The notes beneath the pieces are model-generated. The model was not told the origin of the DNA. It worked only from the letters and a program-made list of their open reading frames with translations, and did not search any database. From JACKEQ01 sp041389565 (lineage in GTDB: Bacteria; Myxococcota_A; UBA796; GCA-2862545), in assembly GCA_041389565.1 (NCBI GenBank), contig JAWKRP010000004.1:310001-374000 (forward strand): a stretch of DNA of 64,000 nucleotides, written 5' to 3'. Positions 28,228 to 37,019 of the stretch are shown piece by piece (position 1 is the first letter of the stretch; every line of letters begins with the position of its first letter). The translations under genes and the position numbers were made by a program.

Positions 28228-28763
28228 CCCTGCTGATCGCCCTCGCCTTCGCCGAAGAGCCGCTCCCCGCGTCGAGCCGGGTCGACCACATCGTGTGGGC
28301 GCAGCCGTTCACGCTGCAGACCCCCCACCCGTACCGTCACACCGCGGTTCCCCGCGACATCGACCGCGGCTGGCTCGTGGAGCTGCGGGTCGATCCCACG
28401 GCCATGCTCGCGCGGCAGATCGGCGTGCCCGGGCTGTGGATCGGCGACGACCTCGCCGTGCGCACCAACTGGGACCACCTCGGGGGCTGCGCCGTGGTGT
28501 GGGTGCCCGGCGATCACGACCTGCGCAACGAGCCCGTGTTCTTCGGGTCGACCACGCTGCCCGAGCGGATGGACGCCGAGCGGTCGGCCCTCGAGCACAC
28601 CGCGGCCCGCGAGAAGGGCTGGGGCCCCGTGCCCGTCCGCACCCTCGAGACGAAGCCGCTCGCCCTCGCCGACCTGCGCGGGCTCATGGCCATCGCGGCC
28701 GACCGCATCGAAGCGTGCAGCACCGCCGACGACGCGCGGCTCGAAGCCCTCAGAGCGAAGTGA
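28224..28763 (+). CDS. Secreted hypothetical protein coupled to the hydrolase
   Basis: 179 residues. The ATG lies in an ATGA overlap with the hydrolase stop and has GGAGG four bases upstream. A short signal-like N-terminus ('TLLIALAFAEEP') suggests export. The body contains 'WAQPFTLQTPHPYRH' and 'WDHLGGCAVVWVPGDHD' and no recognisable domain. Operon position suggests a role with the upstream lipoprotein hydrolase. Its last 14 bases overlap the 3' end of the convergent FHA gene. Confidence 0.7.
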   Translation: MTLLIALAFAEEPLPASSRVDHIVWAQPFTLQTPHPYRHTAVPRDIDRGWLVELRVDPTAMLARQIGVPGLWIGDDLAVRTNWDHLGGCAVVWVPGDHDLRNEPVFFGSTTLPERMDAERSALEHTAAREKGWGPVPVRTLETKPLALADLRGLMAIAADRIEACSTADDARLEALRAK

Positions 28764-29652
28764 CCTCGAAGCGGTCGGGCTCGATGCCGAACCGCCGCTG
28801 ACCCCGCCGCACCTGCACCACCGCTGCGGCGCCCTCGACGCCCGCCGCGCCGAGCTGGCCGCGCGCGCGGTAGATCCCGACGTTCAGCGAGTTGCTGTCC
28901 ATGCCCAGCATCTTGAGCAGCTGATCCCGGTCGAGCCAGCCCTGCTCGGCCAGCGGGAGCCCGGCATCCGCGAGCCGCGCCCGCGCCAGGGTGAGCAGGA
29001 TGTACCCGTGCTCGCGGGCCTCCAGCGGGGTCTCCCGCCCCCGGTGCACGACCGTGAGCTCCACGTGCTCTTCGTCCATCGACACGGCGAACCGCAGCTT
29101 CACGGTGTCGAGCGTGGGGCCGGCATCCATCGTGGCGGTGCCCTCGAGGCTCGCCGGCAGCCGCACCGTCCACGGCCGACCCTGCACCAGCACCGACTCG
29201 CCATCCGCGACCGGACCCACCTCGTCGCCGCGCTCGGCCACCCAGCCCCCACGGCTGTCGGCGTACACGACCACCTCCGGGCTCGCGGCATCGGGAAGCG
29301 CGAGCAGACCGTCTTCCGCGATCACGAGCTTCCCGGACGGATCTTCCGCGAGGGCCGCAGGCGCGCCATCGTCGACCAGCACGAACCCCTCGGTGCGCCC
29401 GAACCCGAGGCTCGCGCCCTTCGCGACGGACCGCTGCGAGCCGGGCTCCAGGCGCTCCCCATCCACGAACGTACCGTTCCGGCTGCCGAGATCGCGCAGC
29501 ACCCACCCCGACCCGTTCCAGGCCAGCGTCGCGTGCTCTCCGCTCACATGCTTGTCATCCAGGCACAGCGCACAGCTCGCCGCACGCCCCACCACCATCC
29601 GGGACGGCACGGGACGCACGGCCCCGGTGTCCACCTGCTTCAACGTCGCCAT
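28750..29652 (-). CDS. FHA-domain protein with winged-helix C-terminus
   Basis: 300 residues. The N-terminal FHA domain (~17-90) is canonical: 'MVVGRAASCALCLDD', 'VSGEHATLAW' and 'LRDLGSRNGTFVDGERL'. A middle beta-rich part follows. The last ~110 residues resemble an OmpR-type winged helix ('LEAREHGYILLTLARARL', 'LDRDQLLKMLGMDSNSLNVGIYRARGQL'), as in FHA-HTH regulators. This suggests a DNA-binding protein controlled by threonine phosphorylation of a partner. The gene ends 14 bases inside the convergent hypothetical gene, and a weak ribosome-binding site leaves the exact start slightly uncertain. Confidence 0.8.
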   Translation of the reverse strand: MATLKQVDTGAVRPVPSRMVVGRAASCALCLDDKHVSGEHATLAWNGSGWVLRDLGSRNGTFVDGERLEPGSQRSVAKGASLGFGRTEGFVLVDDGAPAALAEDPSGKLVIAEDGLLALPDAASPEVVVYADSRGGWVAERGDEVGPVADGESVLVQGRPWTVRLPASLEGTATMDAGPTLDTVKLRFAVSMDEEHVELTVVHRGRETPLEAREHGYILLTLARARLADAGLPLAEQGWLDRDQLLKMLGMDSNSLNVGIYRARGQLGAAGVEGAAAVVQVRRGQRRFGIEPDRFEVTSL

Positions 29653-29715
29653 GCCGCCATGATAAGGCGATCCGTCCCTCCGTGCGCGACCTTCGCCGCA
29701 CGCCCTGGAGAGCGG

Positions 29716-30273
29716 ATGTCCTCGGTCCACGACACCATCCACGCGCGGCGCACCGTGCACGACTACGCCGATGCCCCCGTGCCGGAGGCCGTGGTGACGC
29801 GCGCCCTCGAAGCCGCCCATGCCGCGCCGTGCCACAAGCTCACGTGGCCGTGGCGGTTCACCACCGTCGGGCCCGCCGCCCGGGAAGACCTCTACGCGCT
29901 CAACCTGCGGCTCAAGAGCGCGAAGGTGCCGCTCGACGCCCGTCAGGCCGGGCGCCTCCGCGAGAAGATGGCCAATCCCGCCGTGCTGATCGTGGTCAGC
30001 CAGGTGCTGTCCGACGATCCGGCCCGCCGCACCGAAGACTACGCGGCAACGGCCTGCGCCATCCAGAACCTCTGCCTGTCGCTCGCCGCCGACGGGTTCG
30101 GCTCGAAGTGGGGCACCGGCGGCATCATCCGGCACCCCGAGACCTACGCGCGGCTCGCCATCGATCCCGCGGTCGAGGAGATCGTCGGCTTCCTGTGGAT
30201 CGGCGTGCCCGCGCGCCCCCATCCAGCGCCGCTCCGCCCGCCCCTGTCGAGCGTCACCCGGTCCGTGGACTAG
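29716..30273 (+). CDS. Nitroreductase-family flavoprotein
   Basis: 185 residues; ATG with GGAG six bases upstream. The start 'HARRTVHDYADAPVPEAVV' is the standard nitroreductase N-terminus, including the FMN-phosphate-binding Arg pair. 'AAPCHKLTWPWRF' and the C-terminal 'GTGGIIRHPETYARL', 'EEIVGFLWIGVPA' also fit. Members reduce nitro compounds, quinones or enones with NAD(P)H and FMN. The physiological substrate cannot be told from sequence. Its stop codon TAG is part of a CTAG shared with the stop of the convergent gene. Confidence 0.88.
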   Translation: MSSVHDTIHARRTVHDYADAPVPEAVVTRALEAAHAAPCHKLTWPWRFTTVGPAAREDLYALNLRLKSAKVPLDARQAGRLREKMANPAVLIVVSQVLSDDPARRTEDYAATACAIQNLCLSLAADGFGSKWGTGGIIRHPETYARLAIDPAVEEIVGFLWIGVPARPHPAPLRPPLSSVTRSVD

Positions 30274-30935
30274 GGGAGCTGCGCCGCCACGGCCTCGCCC
30301 AGCAGCTGCGCGCCCTTCGGAGACGGGTGCGTGAAGTCGAAGGCGTACACGCCCCCTTCGCCGTCGGGGCCGATCACGTCGCCCAGGTCGAAGAACCGCA
30401 CGTGCTCGCGCTGCTCCGCCACGAGCGCGTACCGGCGATCGAGCTCGGTGATCGTGTCGAAGCACCGGTCGAACCCGTACCAGGCGGAATCCGGCACCGG
30501 GTAGTACCCGAGCAGGAGCACGTCCGCGCCCTCCGCGACCCAGCGGTCGACGAGGTCGGGCATCGCGCCCGTGGTGCCGTCTTCGCTCGCCAGGCGCGCC
30601 ATCAGCCCGTCGCAGTCGCCGCACTCGCACCCGCTGTTCAGGTCGTTCGCGCCACCGTCGATCACCACGGTCGACCAGGAGCCGTCGAGGTGCTGCTCCG
30701 GGATCGACGACTCCCCCGACAGCAGGATCGCGCCGTTCTTCGCCACGCTCTCGTACCCCACGCCCCGTTCCTCGGCGGCATAGGCGCCGATCGAGCGACA
30801 CGTCTTCTCGTTCCACGCGAGCACGCTGTCGCCCACGTACAGAACGTCGGCCGGAGCGAGCCCATCGAGCCGCCCACATCGGCCACAGCCGACGAGCACG
30901 AGACACCCGAGCACCCACACCGCGGAACGCACCAT
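30270..30935 (-). CDS. SGNH/GDSL-type hydrolase lipoprotein
   Basis: 221 residues. The lipoprotein signal ends 'LGCLVLVGC'. The SGNH blocks are present: GDS in 'LYVGDSVLAW' (block I Ser), 'GGAND' (block III Asn) and 'DFTHPSPKG' (block V Asp-His). The protein should act as an esterase or deacetylase at the cell surface. A 'CECGDCDG' Cys cluster is an unusual insertion that may form disulfides. It is convergent with the nitroreductase (shared CTAG stop) and divergent from the TatD gene. Confidence 0.85.
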   Translation of the reverse strand: MVRSAVWVLGCLVLVGCGRCGRLDGLAPADVLYVGDSVLAWNEKTCRSIGAYAAEERGVGYESVAKNGAILLSGESSIPEQHLDGSWSTVVIDGGANDLNSGCECGDCDGLMARLASEDGTTGAMPDLVDRWVAEGADVLLLGYYPVPDSAWYGFDRCFDTITELDRRYALVAEQREHVRFFDLGDVIGPDGEGGVYAFDFTHPSPKGAQLLGEAVAAQLP

Positions 30936-30968
30936 GCTCCGGGTACGCGGGCGGGGTAGTCGCGGATC

Positions 30969-31703
30969 ATGGCCTACGACGCGCACACGCACCTCGACTT
31001 CCCGACCGTGCCCCCGGGTGCGGTCCAGCGGGCCCGTGCTGCGGGCCTCACGGGCTGGTGCATCGCCGGTGCCGATCCCGCCCACTGGGACCGCGTCATC
31101 CACACCGCCACCGCGACCGGCGGGCACTTCGCGCTCGGCATCCATCCGTGGGTCGCCGACGCGTGTGCACCGCGCTGCGGAGCCCTGCTCGACGCGCTCG
31201 ATGCGCTGCCCACCCCGGATGCTGCCGGCGAGATCGGGCTCGACCGGAACGCGCCGGGCTTCGGGTCCACCCAGGAGGCTGTGGCCCGGGCCCAGCTCGA
31301 GCGCGCCCGTGCTCGCGGTCTCCCGGTGGTGCTGCACTGCGTGAAGGCCCACGGAGCGCTGCTCGACCTGCTCGAGGCCCACGGACCCCTGCCCGCTGGA
31401 GGGCTCGTGCACGCCTTCGCCGGGTCGCCCGAGGTGGCCGCCCGGTACGTCGCGCTCGGGCTGTGTCTCTCGTTCGGGCCCGCCGTGCTGGGCTCTCCGC
31501 GGGGCCTGCGCGCGTTCGCCGCGACCCCACCGGGCCGCCGCCTGCTCGAGACCGACGCTCCCGACGGCGCCCCGGAGCCCGCCGCTCTCGTGGAGCTCGC
31601 CGCATCGCTGGCGCGGTCCGGCATGGGCACGGCGAGCGGATTACTCGACGAGACCGAAGCCAACGCGCGCCGCCTGTTCCCGCGCGTCGCGGAGCCCGCA
31701 TGA
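30969..31703 (+). CDS. TatD-family metal-dependent hydrolase/DNase
   Basis: 244 residues. The metal-binding residues of the family are in place: HxH in 'DAHTHLD' (~5-7), Glu in 'AGEIGLDR', His in 'VVLHCVKAH', His in 'LVHAFAGS' and Asp in 'LLETDAPDG'. TatD proteins are Mg2+-dependent 3'-5' nucleases implicated in DNA repair or turnover. The gene overlaps the next one by four bases (ATGA at 31700-31703). Confidence 0.9.
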   Translation: MAYDAHTHLDFPTVPPGAVQRARAAGLTGWCIAGADPAHWDRVIHTATATGGHFALGIHPWVADACAPRCGALLDALDALPTPDAAGEIGLDRNAPGFGSTQEAVARAQLERARARGLPVVLHCVKAHGALLDLLEAHGPLPAGGLVHAFAGSPEVAARYVALGLCLSFGPAVLGSPRGLRAFAATPPGRRLLETDAPDGAPEPAALVELAASLARSGMGTASGLLDETEANARRLFPRVAEPA

Positions 31704-34462
31704 AGCTGCCCGGTCCCCTCGCCGCCCTCGACCTCGGGGAGCCCCCGCTCGGCCACCTGCGCACGGCCGGTCAGGTGCCGTTCGTGTCGGACACCGGCGA
31801 GGAGAAGCTCGCTTCGATCTGGTTCGTCGTGTGCCGCACGCGCTGCTGGCTCGTCGCCGCGACGCTCGAGGACCAGTGGTCGGTGGGTGATACGGACGTG
31901 GCGCTCGATCGCGGGTGGACCTGGGATGCGATCCGGGTGGGCGCGTGGTCGACCCCGCTCCGCAACGGCACGCGCGGCCAGGCCGACGGGCTGCTCAAGC
32001 AGTGGCGGCTGTGCGAGAAGGGCGGCACGGCCGTGCCGGCGCCGTATCCCGACCTCCCCATCACGCGTGCGCCCGCTGCGGCCGGCGCCCACAACGTGCC
32101 CGACTGGCTCCCCCCGACCGTGTCGGCAGCCCCGGAGGCCCGGTGGCTGTTCGCGTTCGAGACCGGGCGGGAGGTGCCGCACCTCGCGCGGAACGGCCAG
32201 CTGGAGCGCACGAACGTGTGGCTGGCGGTGAGCGACGCCGCGGTGGTGCTCGTGGCGCAGGGTCCGGTCGATCCACTGCTGCGAACGATCGAGCCCCCCA
32301 TCGAGCTCCGCCGACGCACGACCGCACGAGACCTGGTGGTGGCGGGCGGCTGGGAGCTCCCGGGGGCCCTGGTCGACCGGATGAGCCCCCTGGCGGTCGA
32401 CCTCGCGAACGCCAGCCCGGGCGCCGCGCGATGGTCGGTCGCGGTGCGCCAGGCGCTCGACCTGGGCGAGCCCGAGCGCGCGATCGGGCTGCTCCGCGAG
32501 GCCTTCGTGCACGACCGCCACACCGCGTCATGGGGCTGGGTGGGCCTGCTGGCCCTCGAGCGCGCGTCCACCGCCTCCACCGGCGCGGTCCTGCAGCTGC
32601 TCGCGGAGCAGCCGGATCTCGATCTGCGCGAGCTGGCGCTGGGCTGGGCGCACCGGCGCAGCGACCTGAGGTCCGTGGCGACGGACCTCCCGGCGGGTCT
32701 GCTCGCGGAGTGCACGGTGCCCCCGGTCCCCGAGGGCCTGCCCTGGCCTCCGGAGGGTCCGTTCGAGGTGGTGGGCACCGCGGCCCTGCTCGCCGGGCGC
32801 ACCGCCGACGGCCTCGCGCTGATGGCGGAGCGTGGCGACACCCCCCGGGTCCACCAGGCGATGGCTGCAATGGCGGCAGCGGCGGGAGAAGCGGAGGCCT
32901 GGGCCGGCTGGTGGGACACCGCGAAGCGCTGGCGTCCGGTCGACCCGGTGCGCTCGCTGGAGGCGATCGATCGCGCGATCCGCCTGGCGCCCGACCCCGC
33001 TCCCCTGCACTACCGGGCCGCGGCCTGGCGCCACCTCGACGGGCAGGACGCCACGCCGCACTGGACAGCCGCGCTCCCGGCCGCGCCGCCCGACGATCTG
33101 GAGCAGTCCACCGACGCGTGGCGGGCGCTCGCCACGTTCGCGGAGGGCGCCGGAGTGCCGGAGGTGGCCGTGCTCGCACACCGGCGCGTGCGCACGCTCG
33201 ACGCGACCGACCGTGTGGCGCTCCAGGCCGAGGCCCGCCTGCTCGAGCGCGAGCTCGACCGGCCCGACGAAGCGGTGGACGCCCTGCGCCTGCTCGCCGA
33301 GCGCACCGACGCCGTGGTGGAGCCCGAGCCGACGCGGTGGTTCGTGTGGACCGAGATCGGCCGCCTGCTCGCCGTCCTCGACGAGCGGGAGGGGCGCACG
33401 GAGCACCCTGAGGTGCGGGCGTCGCTGCGGGAGGCCGTGCGCGGCGACTTCCTGGTGCCCGAGGCCGTCGATCGTGCGCTCGAGATCGGCGATGGGCGCG
33501 TGCCGGACGCGCAGCTGGGGTGGTGGCGCCACCTGAGGTCCGCGCTGACGGGCGGATCCGAGGGCACGGCGCGAGTCCCCGCGCGCTCGCTGGCGGGCGA
33601 CGCTCTCGACGCGCTGCATCCGGGCGGGCTGGGCTGGCTGGAGCGGGCCCGGCAGAACCTCGACACCAGCGAGCCGCCGCCGATCAAGGAGCTCACGCGC
33701 GGCCTCGAGAAGGTCGTGCCGGCGCGGTGGCCGCGGGTCTCCGCCGCGATCTCGAGCCTCGCCGAGGCCCTGTCCATCGACCCTCCCGACACGTACCTGT
33801 TCCGCGGAGAGGGCGCGTGGGGGCTCTCGGCCTGGCCCACCGCACCCCCGCTCGTGCTGGTGGGCGCGGATCACCTGGACACCGACGACGCGCACCCGCT
33901 CGGCATGCGCCGCGAAGCGCTGGCCTTCGCGCTGGCCGTCGAGATGGTGCACCTGGCCGCGGGGCACCCGCTGCTCGCGTTCGACGGGGGGCTCGTGGGC
34001 ACCAGCCGGTCGGTCTACCAGGCGTTCGGGAAGTACGCCGGAGCGGCCGAGACGGTCGTCGACGTCGTCACCCTGCTCCCCGGCGTCGACCAGCTCGCGA
34101 AGATCCAGACGGTCATCAAGCTGTCGAAGCGCGTGTTCACGGCCCGCGCGATGGTCGACAAGACCACCGGGTTCGCGGAGACCGGCATGAGCTGGCTCGG
34201 CTGGACGGGTGAGCAGGAGACCCAGGTGGGCCGCCGGTTCCAGGGGGCCGCGATCCAGTTCCGCGTCCAGGCCGATCGCGCCGCGCTCCTGCTCACGGGC
34301 GATCTGCACGCCGCCGTGGAGGCGATCCTGCGCGGCCAGCCCACCACGGCGGGCAAGCTGACGAAGGTCCGCGAGCAGGGGCTCGTCGCCGTGCTCCCCG
34401 AGCTCGACCAGGACACCGGCATGCGCATCGCCGCCCTGCTCGAGTTCGCCGCCACGCTGTAG
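31700..34462 (+). CDS. Large protein with TPR-like repeats, function unknown
   Basis: 920 residues from the ATG in the overlap with the TatD stop (GGAG six bases upstream). No signal peptide. Residues ~1-240 look globular with many Trp, and residues ~245-560 are TPR-like helices ('LGEPERAIGLLREAFVHDRHT', 'RSLEAIDRAIRLAPDPAPLHYRAAAW'). The C-terminal third contains 'ALAFALAVEMVHLAAGHPLLAF' and 'QGAAIQFRVQADRAALLLTGD', the general outline of an M48-like protease fold, but with no HExxH zinc motif, so any such domain is catalytically dead. Coupling to tatD is likely only a shared transcript. No family is recognised. Confidence 0.7.
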   Translation: MKLPGPLAALDLGEPPLGHLRTAGQVPFVSDTGEEKLASIWFVVCRTRCWLVAATLEDQWSVGDTDVALDRGWTWDAIRVGAWSTPLRNGTRGQADGLLKQWRLCEKGGTAVPAPYPDLPITRAPAAAGAHNVPDWLPPTVSAAPEARWLFAFETGREVPHLARNGQLERTNVWLAVSDAAVVLVAQGPVDPLLRTIEPPIELRRRTTARDLVVAGGWELPGALVDRMSPLAVDLANASPGAARWSVAVRQALDLGEPERAIGLLREAFVHDRHTASWGWVGLLALERASTASTGAVLQLLAEQPDLDLRELALGWAHRRSDLRSVATDLPAGLLAECTVPPVPEGLPWPPEGPFEVVGTAALLAGRTADGLALMAERGDTPRVHQAMAAMAAAAGEAEAWAGWWDTAKRWRPVDPVRSLEAIDRAIRLAPDPAPLHYRAAAWRHLDGQDATPHWTAALPAAPPDDLEQSTDAWRALATFAEGAGVPEVAVLAHRRVRTLDATDRVALQAEARLLERELDRPDEAVDALRLLAERTDAVVEPEPTRWFVWTEIGRLLAVLDEREGRTEHPEVRASLREAVRGDFLVPEAVDRALEIGDGRVPDAQLGWWRHLRSALTGGSEGTARVPARSLAGDALDALHPGGLGWLERARQNLDTSEPPPIKELTRGLEKVVPARWPRVSAAISSLAEALSIDPPDTYLFRGEGAWGLSAWPTAPPLVLVGADHLDTDDAHPLGMRREALAFALAVEMVHLAAGHPLLAFDGGLVGTSRSVYQAFGKYAGAAETVVDVVTLLPGVDQLAKIQTVIKLSKRVFTARAMVDKTTGFAETGMSWLGWTGEQETQVGRRFQGAAIQFRVQADRAALLLTGDLHAAVEAILRGQPTTAGKLTKVREQGLVAVLPELDQDTGMRIAALLEFAATL

Positions 34463-34464
34463 CC

Positions 34465-35184
34465 TCAGAAGGTCGCGGCGATCCCCCCGGTCAGCACGGC
34501 TCCGGCGATGCACACCCCTCCGGTGAGCTCCATCCCGACGCGCCCGGGGTCGACCCGGTACGTGAGCGTCGGGATGTGGGCGAGGTGCCCGAACCGCAGG
34601 TGGTGCAGGTCGCGCTGGTCGAGGTGCACGGTCAGGCCGAGCTCGGGCAGCGACGCGATCTCGTGCACGAACAGGTTCGGCGGGGGATCGCGCACCTCCG
34701 ACCAGGTCTTCGGCTCTCCCGGGAGGAGCGCGAGGGTCTCGAACGCCACGCCCCACGAGAAGTCGAGCTCGAACCGCGAGTCCCTCGACCGCCACCACGC
34801 CGCCACGCCGGCTTCCAGCGTGGTGCCCGCCCCCACGTAGGGCAGCACGCGCACCGAGGACCGATCGAGCACGGCCACGCCGAGCCGGACCGTCCCGTCC
34901 ACCGCCAGATCGTCGTGGCAGCGGAGATCGAAGCCCACGCCGCAGCCCTGGAGCCGCGTGGCCTGGGCCCGCAGGTCGGCCGTGACGCGCTCCGACAGGC
35001 GCACGGTGCCGCGCGTCATCGCGCCGGTCGCGACCTCCCCGCGCGCGAACGGGAGCCCGACGACCACGCCGTACCCACTGGCCTCCACGAACGCCTCGTC
35101 GTTCGGGCGGGCCGAGAACCCGGCGAAGCCGGGCTGGCCGTCGGCGGCCGACGCAGGGGACGCGAGCAGGGCGAGAGCGAGCAT
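34465..35184 (-). CDS. Probable small outer-membrane beta-barrel protein
   Basis: 239 residues from the ATG at 35184 (GGAGG four bases upstream). The signal peptide 'LALALLASPASA' is followed by alternating polar/hydrophobic strands rich in Gly and aromatic residues ('ASGYGVVVGLPFARG', 'VRVLPYVGAGTTLEAGVAAWW', 'FELDFSWGVAFETL'), ending in a C-terminal Phe, the usual barrel-assembly signal. It has two isolated Cys in 'GCGVGFDLRCHD'. Function unknown. It converges on the TPR gene with a two-base gap. Confidence 0.65.
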   Translation of the reverse strand: MLALALLASPASAADGQPGFAGFSARPNDEAFVEASGYGVVVGLPFARGEVATGAMTRGTVRLSERVTADLRAQATRLQGCGVGFDLRCHDDLAVDGTVRLGVAVLDRSSVRVLPYVGAGTTLEAGVAAWWRSRDSRFELDFSWGVAFETLALLPGEPKTWSEVRDPPPNLFVHEIASLPELGLTVHLDQRDLHHLRFGHLAHIPTLTYRVDPGRVGMELTGGVCIAGAVLTGGIAATF

Positions 35185-35343
35185 GAGACCTCCGGTGCCA
35201 CGCTTTGCAACGCGTGTGCCGGTCGAGAAACCCCCGTGCTCATCGGACGTTCGTGGGGATCGAGGCACCGCCGGGCCGCGCGATCGCGACATGGGCGTCG
35301 CAGCGCGGTGGGGCACGTGCAGGCGCCGGGATAGTCGCCCGCC

Positions 35344-36378
35344 ATGATTGCGCTCCTGCTCACCACGCTCACCGTCATCGCGATCTCGGCGATCTGCTCG
35401 CTGTGCGAGGCCGTGCTGTACTCGGTGCCCATCCCGTACGTGGAGTCGCTGAAGGCGGAGGGCCGCCCGAGCGGGCTGCTGCTGGCCGCGCTGCGCGAGA
35501 AGATCGACGAGCCGATCACCGCGATCCTCACGCTGAACACGGTCGCGAACACCGCAGGAGCCGCGGTCGCCGGAGCGCTCGCCGCGAAGTCGCTCGGCGA
35601 GGACAACGTGGTGCTGTTCTCGGCGGCGCTCACGCTGAGCATCCTGTTCATGGCCGAGATCATCCCGAAGACGGTCGGGGTCATCTACGCGCGGCCGATC
35701 TCGCTGGTCATCGCGCGCCCGATGCACTGGGTCGTGTTCGCGTTCAAGCCCGTGATCGCGCTCGTCTTCCTGGTCACCCGCGTCATCACCCGCAACCGCA
35801 CCGACGAAGGGGTCTCGCACGAGGAGATCATCAGCCTCACCCGGCTCGGAACGCGAAAAGGAACGATCGACGCCGACGAGGCCGCGGTCATCCAGAACGT
35901 GCTGAAGCTCTCCGAGACCCCAGCGCGCGCGGTGATGACCCCGCGTCCCGTGGTGTTCTCGCTCGAAGCCGACACCCCACTCACCGAGGTCTGGGAGCGC
36001 CCTGAGCTCATGGTCCACAGCCGCATCCCCGTGTACGAGGAGGAGGTCGACCACATCGTGGGCATGGTGTTCCGGCGCGACGTGCTGGCGGCCGAGGCTG
36101 CACATGTCGCGCGCGTGGGCGACCTGCTGAAGCCGGTGGCGTTCGTGGTCGACTCCGACCGCCTCGACGACGTGCTGCAGGCGTTCCTCGAGCACCGCCA
36201 GCACCTCCTCATCGTGCTCGACGAGTTCGGCGGCTTCGCCGGCGTGCTCACCCTGGAGGACGTGATGGAGGAGATCCTCGGGAAGGAGATCGTCGACGAG
36301 TTCGACGAGGTCGACGATCTCCGCGGCCTGGCCATCGAGCGCCGGAGCCGCGCCCTCGACCGCAAGAAGGGGAGCTGA
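35344..36378 (+). CDS. CNNM/DUF21 membrane protein with CBS pair
   Basis: 344 residues. Residues ~1-145 form the DUF21 (CNNM) membrane domain with about four helices ('ALLLTTLTVIAISAICSLCEAVLY', 'NTVANTAGAAVAGALAA', 'ILFMAEIIPKTVGV'). The 'AEIIPKT' motif is a family marker linked to Mg2+/Na+ handling. Two CBS motifs follow (~190-320: 'AVMTPRPVVFSL', 'HLLIVLDEFGGFAGVLTLEDVMEEILG'). The C-terminal CorC_HlyC domain seen in many relatives is missing; the protein stops just after the CBS pair with a basic tail. Likely an inner-membrane divalent-cation transporter controlled by nucleotide. The next gene starts one base after its stop. Confidence 0.85.
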   Translation: MIALLLTTLTVIAISAICSLCEAVLYSVPIPYVESLKAEGRPSGLLLAALREKIDEPITAILTLNTVANTAGAAVAGALAAKSLGEDNVVLFSAALTLSILFMAEIIPKTVGVIYARPISLVIARPMHWVVFAFKPVIALVFLVTRVITRNRTDEGVSHEEIISLTRLGTRKGTIDADEAAVIQNVLKLSETPARAVMTPRPVVFSLEADTPLTEVWERPELMVHSRIPVYEEEVDHIVGMVFRRDVLAAEAAHVARVGDLLKPVAFVVDSDRLDDVLQAFLEHRQHLLIVLDEFGGFAGVLTLEDVMEEILGKEIVDEFDEVDDLRGLAIERRSRALDRKKGS

Positions 36379-36379
36379 C

Positions 36380-36967
36380 ATGGCCGACCGCAACGATCTG
36401 CGCGCCCAGAGGAAGCGCGAGAAGCAGCGCAAGAAGCGCGAGAGCGCCCAGAAGTCGCGTGGCAGCCGCAAGCCCGCCGTGCCGACCGCGGCTCCGGTGG
36501 ACCGGGGCCTGAAGGGCGCCGAGGCCTGGCCCGTGGGCGAGTGCTACCTGTCCGAGAACTGGCACGAGCACGGGGCCCGCGTGCACGCCGGCTTCGTGCG
36601 CGAGAGCTCCGACGGGCGCCGCGCGGCGGCGTTCTTCGAGGTCGACCTGCGTCGTGACGGCGTGGTGGAGGTCCTCGCGCGGGGCGGCGTCAGCGAGGGC
36701 GCCGTGCAGGGCGAGATGGCGCGACGGTCCGAGGCGTCCGGCAATGCGATGCTGGTCGCGGAGCCCGACCTCGTCGTGAAGGTCGTGCGCGCGGGCGTCG
36801 ACCTGTCGCGTTCCCGCGAGAACGCCCTCCCCGACGGGCTCGACGAAGCGCTGCGGCTGTTCGGCGACCTCGATGGCTCGACCGCGCCGGAAGCCGTGCT
36901 CACGGGGGATCCGCCGCCTCCGCCCGCGAAGAAGAAGAGTCTGTTCTCCCTCCTGTTCGGGGACTGA
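36380..36967 (+). CDS. Hypothetical protein with basic coiled N-terminus
   Basis: 195 residues. Residues 1-35 are very basic and probably helical ('LRAQRKREKQRKKRE'). A globular region with 'WPVGECYLSENWHEHGARV' and 'RRAAAFFEVDLRRDGVVEVL' follows, then a Pro run and the hydrophobic end 'KKKSLFSLLFGD'. No signal peptide. The basic N-terminus could contact RNA or membrane lipids. It is probably cotranscribed with the CNNM gene one base upstream. I do not recognise the family. Confidence 0.65.
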   Translation: MADRNDLRAQRKREKQRKKRESAQKSRGSRKPAVPTAAPVDRGLKGAEAWPVGECYLSENWHEHGARVHAGFVRESSDGRRAAAFFEVDLRRDGVVEVLARGGVSEGAVQGEMARRSEASGNAMLVAEPDLVVKVVRAGVDLSRSRENALPDGLDEALRLFGDLDGSTAPEAVLTGDPPPPPAKKKSLFSLLFGD

Positions 36968-37019
36968 GCGGCGACGGTCCCCATACGGTAGAGTAGTGGC
37001 CACTGCGAGGTCACGAAAA

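Noticed and set aside
33880..34000. M48-type zinc protease domain in the 920-residue protein
   Set aside because: The region resembles the fold loosely, but no HExxH is present ('VEMVHLAAGH'), so no protease is claimed.
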